Assembly: GCF_014204515.1 (NCBI RefSeq) | Contig: NZ_JACHLI010000005.1 | Span: 248,001 to 312,000, forward strand | DNA: 64,000 nucleotides | Direction: 5' to 3' | DNA from: Pseudomonas nitroreducens | Lineage (GTDB): Bacteria; Pseudomonadota; Gammaproteobacteria; Pseudomonadales; Pseudomonadaceae | In this document: in pieces, positions 25,347 through 35,111 of the stretch | Layout: every line of letters begins with the position of its first letter | Numbering within the stretch: the stretch's first letter is position 1 | The notes under the pieces: generated by a model | The model's input: only the letters and a program-made list of their open reading frames with translations | What the model was told of the DNA's origin: nothing | Databases searched by the model: none | Program-made: the position numbers and the translations under genes

Positions 25347-25823
25347 TCAGCGTTGCAGGCCGAGGTGGCGGATCAGTGGTTGCGCCTCGGCCAGGCGCTC
25401 CCAGACGTCGTCGAGCAATTCGGCGGGGTAGTAGGAGGGCAGGCGCGGCAGTTCCTGGCGCGGTACCCAGGCGACCTCGCGGATATCGAACTCGTCGCCG
25501 CCCAGCCCGCGCAGGTTGTCCAGGCTGACGCGGCCGTCCCAGGCGTCCACACGGTAGAACAGCTCCATGTGGAAGCGCCCGGCCACCGGCTCGGCGAACT
25601 CGCGGACGTAGACCAGCGGCCCGACCTCCACCGCCAGCCCGGTTTCCTCGCGGCACTCGCGGCGCACCGTATCGCGGGTGGATTCGTCCTTGTCCGACTC
25701 GAAGCCGCCGCCCGGCGGAATCCAGTACACGTCCCCGGCCACCTCGTGGCGCACCAGCAGGATTTCGTCGCTGCGCACCAACAGGCCGGCGGCGCGGATG
25801 CGGTGTTGCAGGGGGGAAGTCAT
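25347..25823 (-). CDS. Nudix hydrolase
   Basis: 158 residues with a Nudix box ending RRECREETGL (near residues 53-62), preceded by PPGGGFESDKDE; the spacing to the first Glu is one residue longer than the classical pattern. It probably removes a nucleoside diphosphate-linked group, but the substrate is not predictable. The start at 25823 overlaps the upstream lipoprotein gene by 4 bases (ATGA), so the two are coupled. It converges with dguC, leaving only 4 bases between stops. Confidence 0.87.
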   Translation of the reverse strand: MTSPLQHRIRAAGLLVRSDEILLVRHEVAGDVYWIPPGGGFESDKDESTRDTVRRECREETGLAVEVGPLVYVREFAEPVAGRFHMELFYRVDAWDGRVSLDNLRGLGGDEFDIREVAWVPRQELPRLPSYYPAELLDDVWERLAEAQPLIRHLGLQR

Positions 25824-26248
25824 TGCCAGTCGAGCCTCGCCAGTTTCCATTCCGAGCCCTCGCGCCACCATTCCAGCTTCACCGAGTAATGCCCGGCGCT
25901 GTCGGGGATAAAGCTCTCGGCGCCGGTGAGGGCGACCTGGGCGTCGGTGTGGCCGCGGTTGGCGTAGGTCGGGTCGATCCGGCTCTCGCTGCTGAGCAGG
26001 ATCACCTTGACCTGCTGGTGACGCAGGAACATCAGCGTCATGGTGCGCCTGGCCCAGTCGCGGTCGAACTCGCCGTTGGCGCGGAAATCGCCGGCCAGCT
26101 GATCGATCACCGCCCCGCTATTCTTGGCTTCGAGGTTGTCCTGCAGTTGCTTGACGGCGGCGTCCAGTTGCGCGCGCGGGTCGTCGCGGCCGCAGCCGGT
26201 CAAGGCGAACAGCAGCAGGAACAGAGAAAGAAACAACTTCCGTGGCAT
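25820..26248 (-). CDS. Hypothetical lipoprotein
   Basis: 142 residues. The signal peptide FLSLFLLLFALTGC places the lipid-bearing Cys at 19. The mature part has an N-terminal helix (DPRAQLDAAVKQLQDNLEAKN) and a small alpha-beta domain that resembles NTF2/SnoaL-like folds (HYSVKLEWWREGSEWKLARL). I do not recognise a function. It is coupled to the Nudix gene and divergent from pip. Confidence 0.8.
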   Translation of the reverse strand: MPRKLFLSLFLLLFALTGCGRDDPRAQLDAAVKQLQDNLEAKNSGAVIDQLAGDFRANGEFDRDWARRTMTLMFLRHQQVKVILLSSESRIDPTYANRGHTDAQVALTGAESFIPDSAGHYSVKLEWWREGSEWKLARLDWQ

Positions 26249-26427
26249 GGCTCACTAACTCCCTTATGGGTTTTTCGCTGGCCCGAGTATCATGCCCGAC
26301 ACCGTGGGGGCCGAAGACTTTCGATGGAAGTCGCGCTGCGGCAACGCGACTTTCTATAAGTAGGCGACAGGCCCTAGGATGGTTACTGGTCCGGGAGCGA
26401 CCGTACGCACTGATCCAGGAGCGAGCC

Positions 26428-27399
26428 ATGCAAACTTTGTATCCGGAAATCAAGCCTTACGCCCGCCACGAACTGGCCGTCGAAGCGCCCCACGTCCTCT
26501 ATGTGGACGAGAGCGGCACGCCCGACGGATTGCCGGTCCTGTTCATCCATGGCGGCCCGGGCTCCGGTTGCGATGCCATGTCGCGGCGCTTCTTCGATCC
26601 CAATATCTACCGCATCGTCACCTTCGACCAGCGCGGCTGCGGCCGTTCCACGCCCTACGCCAGCCTGGAGAACAACACCACCTGGCACCTGGTGCAGGAC
26701 ATCGAGCGCATCCGCGAGCAACTGGGCATCGACAAGTGGGTGCTGTTCGGCGGCTCCTGGGGCTCGACCCTGTCACTGGCCTACGCCCAGACCCACCCGG
26801 AGCGCGTGCTGGCGCTGATCGTGCGCGGCATCTTCCTCTGCCGCCCGCAGGAAATCCGCTGGTTCTACCAGGAAGGCGCGAGCCGCCTGTTCCCCGACTA
26901 CTGGGAAGACTACCTGGCGCCGATTCCCGCTGACGAGCACGACGACCTGCTGCACGCCTTCCACCGCCGCCTGACCGGCGCCGACCAGATCGCCCAGATG
27001 CATGCGGCCCGTGCCTGGTCCACCTGGGAAGGGCGCACCGCCACGCTGCGGCCGAACCCGGCAGTGGTCGATCGCTTCGCCGACCCACACCGTTCGCTGT
27101 CGATTGCCCGCATCGAGAACCACTACTTCGTCAATGACGGCTTCCTCGAACCGGACCAGCTGCTGCGCGACATGCACAAGATCGCCCACTTGCCGGGCGT
27201 GATCGTCCACGGCCGCTACGATGTGGTCTGCCCGCTGGACAACGCCTGGGCGCTGCACAAGGCCTGGCCCAACAGCGAACTGCAGATCGTCCGCGACGCC
27301 GGTCACGTGGCCGGCGAGCCGGGCATTGCCGATGCACTGGTGCGCGCCACCAACGAAATCGGCCGGCGCCTGCTGAACCTGCCGCCGGAGGCGGAATGA
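26428..27399 (+). CDS. pip: Proline iminopeptidase
   Basis: Releases N-terminal proline from peptides. 323-residue alpha/beta hydrolase of peptidase family S33, with the oxyanion HGGPGSG at about 41-47, DQRGCGRSTP, the nucleophile motif GGSWGS (Ser110) and a C-terminal GRYDVVCP and DAGHVAGEP holding the Asp and His. GGAG precedes the ATG. The stop overlaps dtd (ATGA), a pairing also found in other pseudomonads. Confidence 0.95.
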   Translation: MQTLYPEIKPYARHELAVEAPHVLYVDESGTPDGLPVLFIHGGPGSGCDAMSRRFFDPNIYRIVTFDQRGCGRSTPYASLENNTTWHLVQDIERIREQLGIDKWVLFGGSWGSTLSLAYAQTHPERVLALIVRGIFLCRPQEIRWFYQEGASRLFPDYWEDYLAPIPADEHDDLLHAFHRRLTGADQIAQMHAARAWSTWEGRTATLRPNPAVVDRFADPHRSLSIARIENHYFVNDGFLEPDQLLRDMHKIAHLPGVIVHGRYDVVCPLDNAWALHKAWPNSELQIVRDAGHVAGEPGIADALVRATNEIGRRLLNLPPEAE

Positions 27400-27833
27400 A
27401 GGGACTGATCCAGCGCGTGCGCGGCGCCCGTGTCGAGGTCGACGGCGAAATTGTCGGTGCCATCGATCAGGGGCTGCTGGCCCTGGTGGGGGTAGAGCCC
27501 CAGGATGATGAGGAATCGGTGAACCGTTTGTTGCACAAGCTGCTTAACTATCGAGTGTTTGCCGACGATGAAGGTAAAATGAACCTTTCATTGAGCGATG
27601 TCGGCGGCGGCCTGCTGCTGGTGTCGCAGTTCACCCTGGCCGCGGATACCCGCAAGGGACTGCGGCCGAGTTTTTCCAGCGCGGCGCCCCCTGAAAAGGG
27701 CGCCGCGTTGTTCGATCTGCTCGTGGCAAAGGCACGAGAGCGTCATTCCCTGGTCGCCACCGGACGTTTCGGCGCCAACATGCAGGTCCACCTGGTCAAT
27801 GACGGACCGGTGACCTTTCTTCTGGAGGCTTGA
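27396..27833 (+). CDS. dtd: D-aminoacyl-tRNA deacylase
   Basis: 145 residues, the family length. Hydrolyses D-amino acids (and glycine) mischarged on tRNA. It starts MKGLIQRVRGARVEVDG, has LLLVSQFTLAADTRKGLRPSFS (SQFTL motif) and ends NDGPVTFLLEA with the GPxT loop. The ATG overlaps the pip stop, so the two are translated together. Confidence 0.96.
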   Translation: MKGLIQRVRGARVEVDGEIVGAIDQGLLALVGVEPQDDEESVNRLLHKLLNYRVFADDEGKMNLSLSDVGGGLLLVSQFTLAADTRKGLRPSFSSAAPPEKGAALFDLLVAKARERHSLVATGRFGANMQVHLVNDGPVTFLLEA

Positions 27834-28033
27834 ACGCGCGGCAGCTTGTCATATCGCCGTGGGATGATGGTTAGGGCTATGCACTTAGAACAATGCGCCT
27901 CCGGGAGTCGGAAGTACCCGTGGAAAATATCGGGGAATCATTCAGCCTCACCGGGGTCGGAATTCAATCGCCAGCAGATTGGCATCGCCTTTGCTGGCTT
28001 TAATCGTTTTGTGTTCACGGACGAGGGGGACTC

Positions 28034-29602
28034 GTGATTTTCCGTTCCGTTCAACAACCGCTTTCGCGCCAAATCCTTCGCGGACTGGTCGGCTCCGCCC
28101 TGTTGGCGTTGAGCGCTACCCATGCCTGGGCCTTCAATCTCGACGACGTTGGCGAAAAGGCCAAGGCGCTGGCTGCAGAGAAGTACAGCGCACCGACGAG
28201 CAACCTGCCATCGGAATTCAGCGAAATGAAGTTCGCCGATTACCAGCAGATTCGCTTCCGTAACGAGAAGGCCTACTGGGCTGACGAGAAGACCCCCTTC
28301 AAGATCAGTTTCTATCACCAGGGCATGCACTTCGATACCCCGGTGAAGATCAACGAAGTCACCGCCACCGACGTCAAGGAGATCAAGTACGATCCCTCGC
28401 GTTTCGACTTCGGTTCGCTGAAATTCGACGCCAATGCCACCAAGGACCTGGGTTACGCCGGCTTCCGCCTGCTGTACCCGATCAACTCTGCCGACAAGCA
28501 GGACGAGATCGCCACCTTCCTCGGGGCGAGCTACTTCCGCATCATCGGCAAGGACCAGTGGTGGGGCCTCTCCGCCCGTGGCCTGGCGCTGGACACCGCG
28601 CTGCCGTCGGGTGAGGAATTCCCGCGCTTCCGCGAGTTCTGGATCGAGAAGCCCAAGCCCAAGGACAAGCACCTGGTGATCTTCGCGCTGCTGGATTCGC
28701 CCCGTGCGACCGGCGCGTACCGCTTCACCATCCGTCCGGGCAACGACACCGTGGTCGATGTGAAGGCCCGCGTGTACCTGCGCGACAAGGTCTCCAAGCT
28801 GGGCCTGGCGCCGCTGACCAGCATGTTCCTGTTCGGCTCCAACCAGCCGTCGGCGGAGCACAACTTCCGTCCGGAGCTGCATGACTCCACCGGCCTGCAG
28901 ATCCATGCCGGCAACGACGAGTGGATCTGGCGTCCGCTGAACAACCCCAAACACCTGTCCGTCAGCGCCTACAGCGTCGAGAACCCGAAAGGCTTCGGCC
29001 TGCTGCAGCGCGGCCGCGAGTTCTCCCGCTACGAAGACCTCGACGACCGTTACGACCTGCGTCCGTCCGCCTGGATCGAGCCGCAGGGCGACTGGGGCAA
29101 GGGCACCGTCGAACTGGTGGAAATCCCGACTCCGGACGAGACCAACGACAACATCGTGGCCTTCTGGAACCCCGAGAAGCGCCCGGAAGCCGGCGAGCCG
29201 CTGGACATCGCCTATCGCATGCGCTGGACCAAGGACGAGGAAGCCTTGCACGACGCCAAGAACGCCTGGGTCATGCAGACCCTGCGCTCGGTCGGCGACG
29301 TGAAGCAGAAGAACCTGATCCGCCAGCCGGACGGCAGCGTCGCCCTGGTCGTCGACTTCGTCGGCCCGACCCTCAAGGCGCTGGCCGGCGATGCCCCGGT
29401 GACCACCCAGGTGAGCACCGACGACAACGCCGAAGTGAAGGAAAACAGCCTGCGCTACAACGCAGTGACCCAGGGCTGGCGTCTGACTCTGCGGATCAAG
29501 GTCAAGGATCCGAAGAAGCCGACGGAAATGCGTGCCGCCCTGGTCAACGGTGGCCAGACCATTTCCGAAACCTGGAGCTACCAGCTGCCTGCCGATGAAT
29601 AA
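28034..29602 (+). CDS. opgG: Periplasmic glucan biosynthesis protein G
   Basis: 522 residues. The signal peptide ends near ATHAWA, followed by the OpgG/MdoG domain: FQQIRF-like YQQIRFRNEKAYW, ASYFRIIGKDQWWGLSARGLALDTA, and a C-terminal immunoglobulin-like part. It works in the periplasm on osmoregulated periplasmic glucans made by OpgH. The GTG start is supported by the signal peptide and GAGGGGG upstream. It overlaps opgH by 8 bases. A 200-base leader (27834-28033) separates it from dtd, with no evident gene. Confidence 0.95.
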   Translation: MIFRSVQQPLSRQILRGLVGSALLALSATHAWAFNLDDVGEKAKALAAEKYSAPTSNLPSEFSEMKFADYQQIRFRNEKAYWADEKTPFKISFYHQGMHFDTPVKINEVTATDVKEIKYDPSRFDFGSLKFDANATKDLGYAGFRLLYPINSADKQDEIATFLGASYFRIIGKDQWWGLSARGLALDTALPSGEEFPRFREFWIEKPKPKDKHLVIFALLDSPRATGAYRFTIRPGNDTVVDVKARVYLRDKVSKLGLAPLTSMFLFGSNQPSAEHNFRPELHDSTGLQIHAGNDEWIWRPLNNPKHLSVSAYSVENPKGFGLLQRGREFSRYEDLDDRYDLRPSAWIEPQGDWGKGTVELVEIPTPDETNDNIVAFWNPEKRPEAGEPLDIAYRMRWTKDEEALHDAKNAWVMQTLRSVGDVKQKNLIRQPDGSVALVVDFVGPTLKALAGDAPVTTQVSTDDNAEVKENSLRYNAVTQGWRLTLRIKVKDPKKPTEMRAALVNGGQTISETWSYQLPADE

Positions 29603-32168
29603 CTCCACCGCTACCACCGCGCCGGTGGCCGACTACCTCGCGCACCTGCCCCTTTCGGCGCAGGAGCGTGAGCAGCTGGCCCAGGCCGGTTCCTTCAGCG
29701 AGCTGCACGAGCAGCTCGCTGGCGACGCCCAGGGCGATGACGCTGCGCTGGCTTCGGTCGGTGCGCGTCTGCGCCACGGCTACGGCCAGGACCTGGACGA
29801 CGCCCAGATGCTGGGCATGGACGACAACGGCCGCACCTACCTCAAGGCCGCGCCGCCGATCCAGCGCACCAAGGTGATTCCCGAGCCCTGGCGCACCAAC
29901 CCGATCATGCGCGGCTGGCGTCGCCTGACCGGCCGCAGCAACCCGGCCAAGCCCGCCCGCGACCTGCCCAAGGCGCGCTGGCAGCGGGTCGGTTCGCTGC
30001 GTCGGTTCATCCTGGTCCTGCTCATGCTCGGCCAGACCAGCGTGGCCACCTACTACATGAAAGGCATCCTGCCCTACCAGGGCTGGGCCTTCGTCGACCT
30101 GGAAGAGATCAACCGCCAAACCTTCCTGCAGACCCTGGAACAGGTGCTGCCCTACGCCATCCAGTTCGGCGTGCTGGCGCTCTTCGCCATTCTCTTCTGC
30201 TGGGTTTCCGCCGGTTTCTGGACCGCCCTGATGGGCTTCTGGGAACTGCTCACCGGCCGTGACCGCTACCGCATCTCCGGCAGCAGCGCCGGCAGCGAGC
30301 CGATCGCCGCCGATGCGCGTACCGCCATCGTCATGCCGATCTGCAACGAGGACGTACCGCGCGTCTTCGCCGGCCTGCGGGCGACCTACGAGTCGGTGGC
30401 GGCCAGCGGCGAGCTGGATCGCTTCGACTTCTTCGTGCTCAGCGACACCAACCAGCCCGACATCGCCATGGCCGAAGAAAAGGCCTGGATCGAGCTGTGC
30501 AAGGAAGCCCTGGGCTTCGGTCGCATCTTCTACCGTCGCCGCCGGCGCCGGGTGAAGCGCAAGAGCGGCAACATCGACGACTTCTGCCGGCGCTGGGGCG
30601 GCCAGTACAAGTACATGGTCGTCATGGACGCCGACAGCGTGATGAGCGGCGACTGCCTGACCAAGCTGGTGCGCCTGATGGAGGCCAACCCCGAGGCCGG
30701 GATCATCCAGACCGCGCCCAAGGCGTCGGGCATGGACACCCTCTATGCGCGCATGCAGCAGTTCGCCACCCGCGTCTACGGCCCGCTGTTTACCGCCGGC
30801 CTGCACTTCTGGCAGCTGGGCGAATCCCACTACTGGGGCCACAACGCGATCATCCGGGTGAAACCCTTCATCGAGCACTGCGCCCTGGCGCCTCTGCCGG
30901 GCAAGGGCTCCTTCGCCGGTGCGATCCTCTCCCACGACTTCGTCGAAGCTGCGCTGATGCGCCGCGCCGGCTGGGGCGTGTGGATCGCCTACGACCTCGA
31001 AGGCAGCTACGAGGAATTGCCGCCCAACCTGCTGGATGAGCTCAAGCGCGACCGCCGCTGGTGCCACGGCAACCTGATGAACTTCCGGCTGTTCCTGGTC
31101 AAGGGCATGCACCCGGTGCACCGCGCGGTGTTCCTCACCGGCGTGATGTCCTACCTGTCGGCGCCGCTGTGGTTCTTCTTCCTGGTGCTATCCACTGCGC
31201 TGCTGGCGGTGCACCAGTTGATGGAGCCGCAGTACTTCCTGGAGCCGCGCCAGCTGTTCCCGATCTGGCCGCAGTGGCACCCGGAAAAGGCCATCGCCCT
31301 GTTCTCCACCACCCTGACCCTGCTGTTCCTGCCCAAGCTGCTCAGCGTCATGCTGATCTGGGCCAAGGGCGCCAAGGGCTACGGCGGTGTGATCAAGGTG
31401 ACCCTGAGCATGCTGCTGGAGATGTTCTTCTCCGTGCTGCTCGCCCCGGTGCGCATGCTCTTCCACACCCGCTTCGTGCTGGCCGCGTTCCTCGGCTGGG
31501 AAGCCCAGTGGAAGTCGCCGCAGCGTGACGATGATGACACCCCCTGGAGCGAGGCGATCCGTCGCCACGGCCTGCAGACCCTGCTGGGCCTGTGCTGGGC
31601 GCTGCTGGTGGCCTGGCTCAACCCGCGCTTCCTGTGGTGGCTGTCGCCCATCGTCGGCGCGCTGATGCTGTCGATCCCGGTCTCGGTGATCAGCAGCCGG
31701 GTCAAACTGGGCCTGGCCTCGCGCGACGAGAAGCTGTTCCTGATCCCCGAGGAATACGACACCCCGCGCGAGCTGCGTGCCACCGACGAGTACACCTACC
31801 AGAATCGCTGGCAGGCGCTGAAGGACGGCTTCGTCCGCTCCGCCGTCGACCCGGTGCTGAACGCCCTGGCCTGCGCCATGGGCACCGCCCGCCACGGCCA
31901 GTCCGCCGCCATCGAAGCGACCCGCACCGCGCTGGTCGAGAAGGCGCTGGAAGCCGGTCCCGAGCAGCTCGACGGCAATCGCCGCCTGGCGCTGCTGAGC
32001 GATCCGGTGGCGCTGTCGCGCCTGCACCTGGCGCTCTGGCAGGGTGACAAGGAACAGTGGATCGGTCCCTGGCGGCAATCGCTGCAGGCCGACGCCCACG
32101 CTCCGGCGGTGCCCCTGGCGCCGGTCGCCGAGCAGAGCGCGATGGCGCTGCCTGCCGCGCAATCCTGA
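29595..32168 (+). CDS. opgH: Glucan glucosyltransferase H
   Basis: 857-residue inner-membrane glucosyltransferase that makes the beta-1,2 glucan backbone of osmoregulated periplasmic glucans. Two hydrophobic helices precede a GT2 catalytic domain with VMDADSVMSGD near residue 345 and RRWCHGN (the QxxRW-like site), followed by several C-terminal helices. MNNSTATT at 29595 is chosen over an in-frame upstream ATG because it gives the usual 8-base overlap with opgG. A gtcgccct/agggcgac hairpin follows the stop. Confidence 0.95.
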   Translation: MNNSTATTAPVADYLAHLPLSAQEREQLAQAGSFSELHEQLAGDAQGDDAALASVGARLRHGYGQDLDDAQMLGMDDNGRTYLKAAPPIQRTKVIPEPWRTNPIMRGWRRLTGRSNPAKPARDLPKARWQRVGSLRRFILVLLMLGQTSVATYYMKGILPYQGWAFVDLEEINRQTFLQTLEQVLPYAIQFGVLALFAILFCWVSAGFWTALMGFWELLTGRDRYRISGSSAGSEPIAADARTAIVMPICNEDVPRVFAGLRATYESVAASGELDRFDFFVLSDTNQPDIAMAEEKAWIELCKEALGFGRIFYRRRRRRVKRKSGNIDDFCRRWGGQYKYMVVMDADSVMSGDCLTKLVRLMEANPEAGIIQTAPKASGMDTLYARMQQFATRVYGPLFTAGLHFWQLGESHYWGHNAIIRVKPFIEHCALAPLPGKGSFAGAILSHDFVEAALMRRAGWGVWIAYDLEGSYEELPPNLLDELKRDRRWCHGNLMNFRLFLVKGMHPVHRAVFLTGVMSYLSAPLWFFFLVLSTALLAVHQLMEPQYFLEPRQLFPIWPQWHPEKAIALFSTTLTLLFLPKLLSVMLIWAKGAKGYGGVIKVTLSMLLEMFFSVLLAPVRMLFHTRFVLAAFLGWEAQWKSPQRDDDDTPWSEAIRRHGLQTLLGLCWALLVAWLNPRFLWWLSPIVGALMLSIPVSVISSRVKLGLASRDEKLFLIPEEYDTPRELRATDEYTYQNRWQALKDGFVRSAVDPVLNALACAMGTARHGQSAAIEATRTALVEKALEAGPEQLDGNRRLALLSDPVALSRLHLALWQGDKEQWIGPWRQSLQADAHAPAVPLAPVAEQSAMALPAAQS

Positions 32169-32391
32169 CCCCGCGTCGCCCTTGTCCCGCCAGGGATGAG
32201 GGCGACTGGCCGGTTTCCCCTGTTTTCCCCGCGCACCGCTGCTGGTACCCTTCGCCAGCTATCCAGAAATGATTGAGATATCCGCCGCATGGGGTACGCT
32301 TCGCACCCTTCCGTGCACGGCCCGCCTTGGCGCGCCCGGTTCGATCGCTGGAAAAAACAACAAGTTCTTTCACTTGCTTGGGAGTTTGGGG

Positions 32392-33189
32392 ATGAAAAAA
32401 TATCTGGCATCGCTGGTGATGGGCGTCTGCGCCCTGGTCAGCGTGAGTGCGGCCCAGGCCGGCGCCATCGATGAAGCGGCCAAGCGCGGCACCCTGCGTG
32501 TGGGCATGGACCCGACCTACATGCCGTTCGAGATGACCAACAAGCGCGGTCAGATCGTCGGCTTCGAAGTGGACCTGCTCAAGGCCATGGCCAAGTCCAT
32601 GAACGTCAAGCTGGAGCTGGTCTCCACCGGTTACGACGGCATCATCCCGGCCCTGCTCACCGACAAGTTCGACATGATCGGCTCGGGCATGACCCTGACC
32701 CAGGAACGCAACCTGCGCCTGAACTTCTCCGATCCCTTCATCGTGGTCGGCCAGACCCTGCTGATCCGCAAGGAGCTGCAAGGCGAGATCAAGTCCTACA
32801 AGGACCTGAACGACGCGAAATACCGCATCACCTCGAAGATCGGCACCACCGGCGAGTTCGTTGCCAAGAAGCAGCTGTCCAAGGCCCAGTACCACGGTTT
32901 CGACAACGAGCCCGAAGCGGTCATGGACGTGGTCAACGGCAAGGCCGACGCCTTCATCTACGACTCGCCCTACAACGTCGTCGGCGTGAGCAAGTTCGGC
33001 GCCGGCAAGCTGGTGCACCTGGATCAGCCGTTCACCTACGAGCCGCTGGCCTTCGGCCTGAAGAAGGGCGACTACGACTCGATCAACTTCATCAACAACT
33101 TCCTCAAGCAGATCCGCGAAGACGGCACCTACGATCGCCTGCATGACAAGTGGTTCAAGAACACCGACTGGCTCAAGGACATGGAATAA
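32392..33189 (+). CDS. Polar amino acid ABC transporter, binding protein
   Basis: 265 residues. The signal peptide runs to about residue 23 (SAAQA), followed by a class-3 binding domain with GTLRVGMDPTYMPFEM, DFDMIGSGMTLT-type LTDKFDMIGSGMT, and ADAFIYDSPYN. These motifs point to an amino acid ligand such as glutamine or a basic/polar amino acid. An attenuator hairpin follows, then permease and ATPase genes; the three form one importer. Confidence 0.9.
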   Translation: MKKYLASLVMGVCALVSVSAAQAGAIDEAAKRGTLRVGMDPTYMPFEMTNKRGQIVGFEVDLLKAMAKSMNVKLELVSTGYDGIIPALLTDKFDMIGSGMTLTQERNLRLNFSDPFIVVGQTLLIRKELQGEIKSYKDLNDAKYRITSKIGTTGEFVAKKQLSKAQYHGFDNEPEAVMDVVNGKADAFIYDSPYNVVGVSKFGAGKLVHLDQPFTYEPLAFGLKKGDYDSINFINNFLKQIREDGTYDRLHDKWFKNTDWLKDME

Positions 33190-33214
33190 TCCACGTCTGA
33201 AACTGGTTGACCCG

Positions 33215-33239
33215 ACGCGCAGGCCACAAGCCTGCGCGT
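33215..33239 (+). terminator. Attenuator hairpin between binding protein and permease
   Basis: Perfect 10-bp stem acgcgcaggc-cacaa-gcctgcgcgt, followed by tcgcatttt. Such a hairpin after a binding-protein gene commonly raises its mRNA level over the membrane genes. Confidence 0.7.
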
Positions 33240-33262
33240 TCGCATTTTCACGGTAGAGATTC

Positions 33263-34225
33263 GTGGCTAGAACGAAACGCGCAACCTGGCCCTGGCACGG
33301 GCTGACCGGACTGATCCTGTTGCTGATCGGCCTGGCCCTCTGGTACTCCACTTCGCTGATCTCCTACGAGTGGCGCTGGAACCGCGTCCCGCAGTACTTC
33401 GCCTACCAGGCGGAGGAGCCGCAGCGGGCCGACAGCATCTCGCGGGTGGAGAAGATCGAGGAGCAGGGCAGCGACGCCCGCGTCACCCTGGTGGACGAAG
33501 ACGGCCAGCAGCAGGTGCTGAGCGTGGCTGCCGACAGCCTGCAGTTCTCCGAGAACGACGACGTTGCCGAAGGCGATGTGGTCGGCTCGACCCGCCACTG
33601 GGCCGCCGGTCCGCTGGCCTGGGGGCTGTGGACGACGCTGTGGATCTCCTTCGTGTCCGGCGCGTTCGGCCTGTTCATCGGCCTGTTCACCGGTCTCTGC
33701 CGGTTGTCGAAGAACCCCACCCTGCACGACCTCTCGACCCTCTACGTCGAGCTGGTGCGCGGCACGCCGCTGCTGGTGCAGATATTCATCTTCTACTTCT
33801 TCATCGGCACCGTGCTGAACCTCTCCCGCGAGTTCGCCGGGGTCGCCGCGCTGGCGCTGTTCACCGGCGCCTACGTGGCCGAGATCGTCCGCGCCGGCGT
33901 GCAGTCCATCGCCCGCGGCCAGGACGAGGCCGCGCGTTCCCTGGGCCTTAACGCCGCGCAGTCGATGCGCCACGTGATCCTGCCGCAGGCCTTCAAGCGC
34001 GTGCTGCCGCCGCTGGCCGGGCAGTTCATCAGCCTGGTCAAGGACACGTCCCTGGTCTCGGTGATCGCCATCACCGAGCTGACCAAGAGCGGCCGCGAGG
34101 CGATCACCACCTCGTTCTCCACCTTCGAGATCTGGTTCTGCGTCGCCGCGCTCTACCTCGTCATCAACCTGCCGCTGTCGCATCTGGCGGGGCGCCTGGA
34201 GCGGAGGCTCGGCCAAAGTGATTGA
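33263..34225 (+). CDS. Polar amino acid ABC transporter, permease with periplasmic insert
   Basis: 320 residues, about 80 longer than usual HisM/GlnP permeases. The permease core begins near residue 115 (WTTLWISFVSGAFGLF) and contains the docking loop AARSLGLNAAQSMRHVILPQAFKRVLPPL. Before it come an extra membrane helix (residues 12-32) and a polar ~70-residue segment (EEPQRADSISRVEKIEEQG...) expected in the periplasm. GTG start at 33263. It overlaps the ATPase gene by 8 bases. Confidence 0.9.
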   Translation: MARTKRATWPWHGLTGLILLLIGLALWYSTSLISYEWRWNRVPQYFAYQAEEPQRADSISRVEKIEEQGSDARVTLVDEDGQQQVLSVAADSLQFSENDDVAEGDVVGSTRHWAAGPLAWGLWTTLWISFVSGAFGLFIGLFTGLCRLSKNPTLHDLSTLYVELVRGTPLLVQIFIFYFFIGTVLNLSREFAGVAALALFTGAYVAEIVRAGVQSIARGQDEAARSLGLNAAQSMRHVILPQAFKRVLPPLAGQFISLVKDTSLVSVIAITELTKSGREAITTSFSTFEIWFCVAALYLVINLPLSHLAGRLERRLGQSD

Positions 34226-34952
34226 AGTGCGTAACCTGACCAAGGTCTTCGACACCCGCGGGCAGGTCGTGCGCGCGGTGGACGATGTCACCACCGGCGT
34301 GGCCAAGGGCGAAGTGGTGGTGGTGATCGGGCCGTCCGGTTCGGGCAAGTCCACCTTCCTGCGCTGCCTGAACGGCCTGGAGGAGTTCGACTCGGGTTCG
34401 GTGAGCATCGACGGCGTCGATCTGTCCAACCCGAAGACCGACATCAACGCCTACCGCCGCGAAGTCGGCATGGTGTTCCAGCACTTCAACCTGTTCCCGC
34501 ACATGACCGTGCTGGAAAACCTGTGCCTGGCGCAGAAAGTCGTGCGCAAGCGCGGCAAGGCCGAGCGCGAGGCCAAGGCCCGTGCGCTGCTGGAAAAGGT
34601 CGGCATCGGTCAGAAGGCCAACGAATATCCCTCGCGTCTCTCCGGCGGCCAGCAGCAGCGCGTGGCGATCGCCCGCGCGCTGTGCATGGAGCCGAAGGTG
34701 ATGCTGTTCGACGAACCCACCTCGGCGCTCGACCCGGAAATGGTCGGCGAGGTGCTGGACGTGATGAAGACCCTGGCGCTGGAAGGCATGACCATGGTCT
34801 GCGTGACCCACGAAATGGGCTTCGCCCGCGAAGTGGCGGACCGCGTGCTGTTCTTCGACCACGGCAAGCTGCTGGAGGATGCCGCCCCGGCGGAGTTCTT
34901 CGCCCAGCCCAGGGACCCGCGCGCGCAGAGCTTCCTGCGGCAGGTGCTGTGA
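34218..34952 (+). CDS. Polar amino acid ABC transporter, ATPase
   Basis: 244 residues: Walker A GPSGSGKST (about 38-46), Q-loop FQHFNLFPHMTVLEN, signature LSGGQQQRVAIARAL, Walker B MLFDEPTSALDPE and switch VTHEMGFAR. Typical of GlnQ/HisP-type importers. GTG start within the end of the permease gene. A terminator follows at 34968. Confidence 0.95.
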   Translation: MIEVRNLTKVFDTRGQVVRAVDDVTTGVAKGEVVVVIGPSGSGKSTFLRCLNGLEEFDSGSVSIDGVDLSNPKTDINAYRREVGMVFQHFNLFPHMTVLENLCLAQKVVRKRGKAEREAKARALLEKVGIGQKANEYPSRLSGGQQQRVAIARALCMEPKVMLFDEPTSALDPEMVGEVLDVMKTLALEGMTMVCVTHEMGFAREVADRVLFFDHGKLLEDAAPAEFFAQPRDPRAQSFLRQVL

Positions 34953-34967
34953 GTTTCGGGCCTTGCT

Positions 34968-34995
34968 GAAAAAGCCGCCTTCGGGCGGCTTTTTC
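34968..34995 (+). terminator. Rho-independent terminator after the amino acid ABC operon
   Basis: aaaaagccgcc-ttc-gggcggcttttt hairpin with a T-run, 16 bases after the ATPase stop. Confidence 0.93.
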
Positions 34996-35018
34996 ATGTC
35001 CGTGCAACGGCGGTGCCC

Positions 35019-35089
35019 GTAGGAGCGGACTCTGTCCGCGATAGGTCCGCATCGCGTCGGAAGCCATCGCGGACGGAGTCCGCTCCTAC
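35019..35089. repeat. GTAGGAGCGGACT repeat, family 4, copy A
   Basis: gtaggagcggactctgtccgcg and its inverted end cgcggacggagtccgctcctac flank a short tccgcatcgcgtcgga hairpin. Related in its outer gtaggagcg/cgctcctac ends to the next repeat but different inside. Confidence 0.85.
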
Positions 35090-35111
35090 GCTCACGGTCG
35101 GCTCTTGCGCT

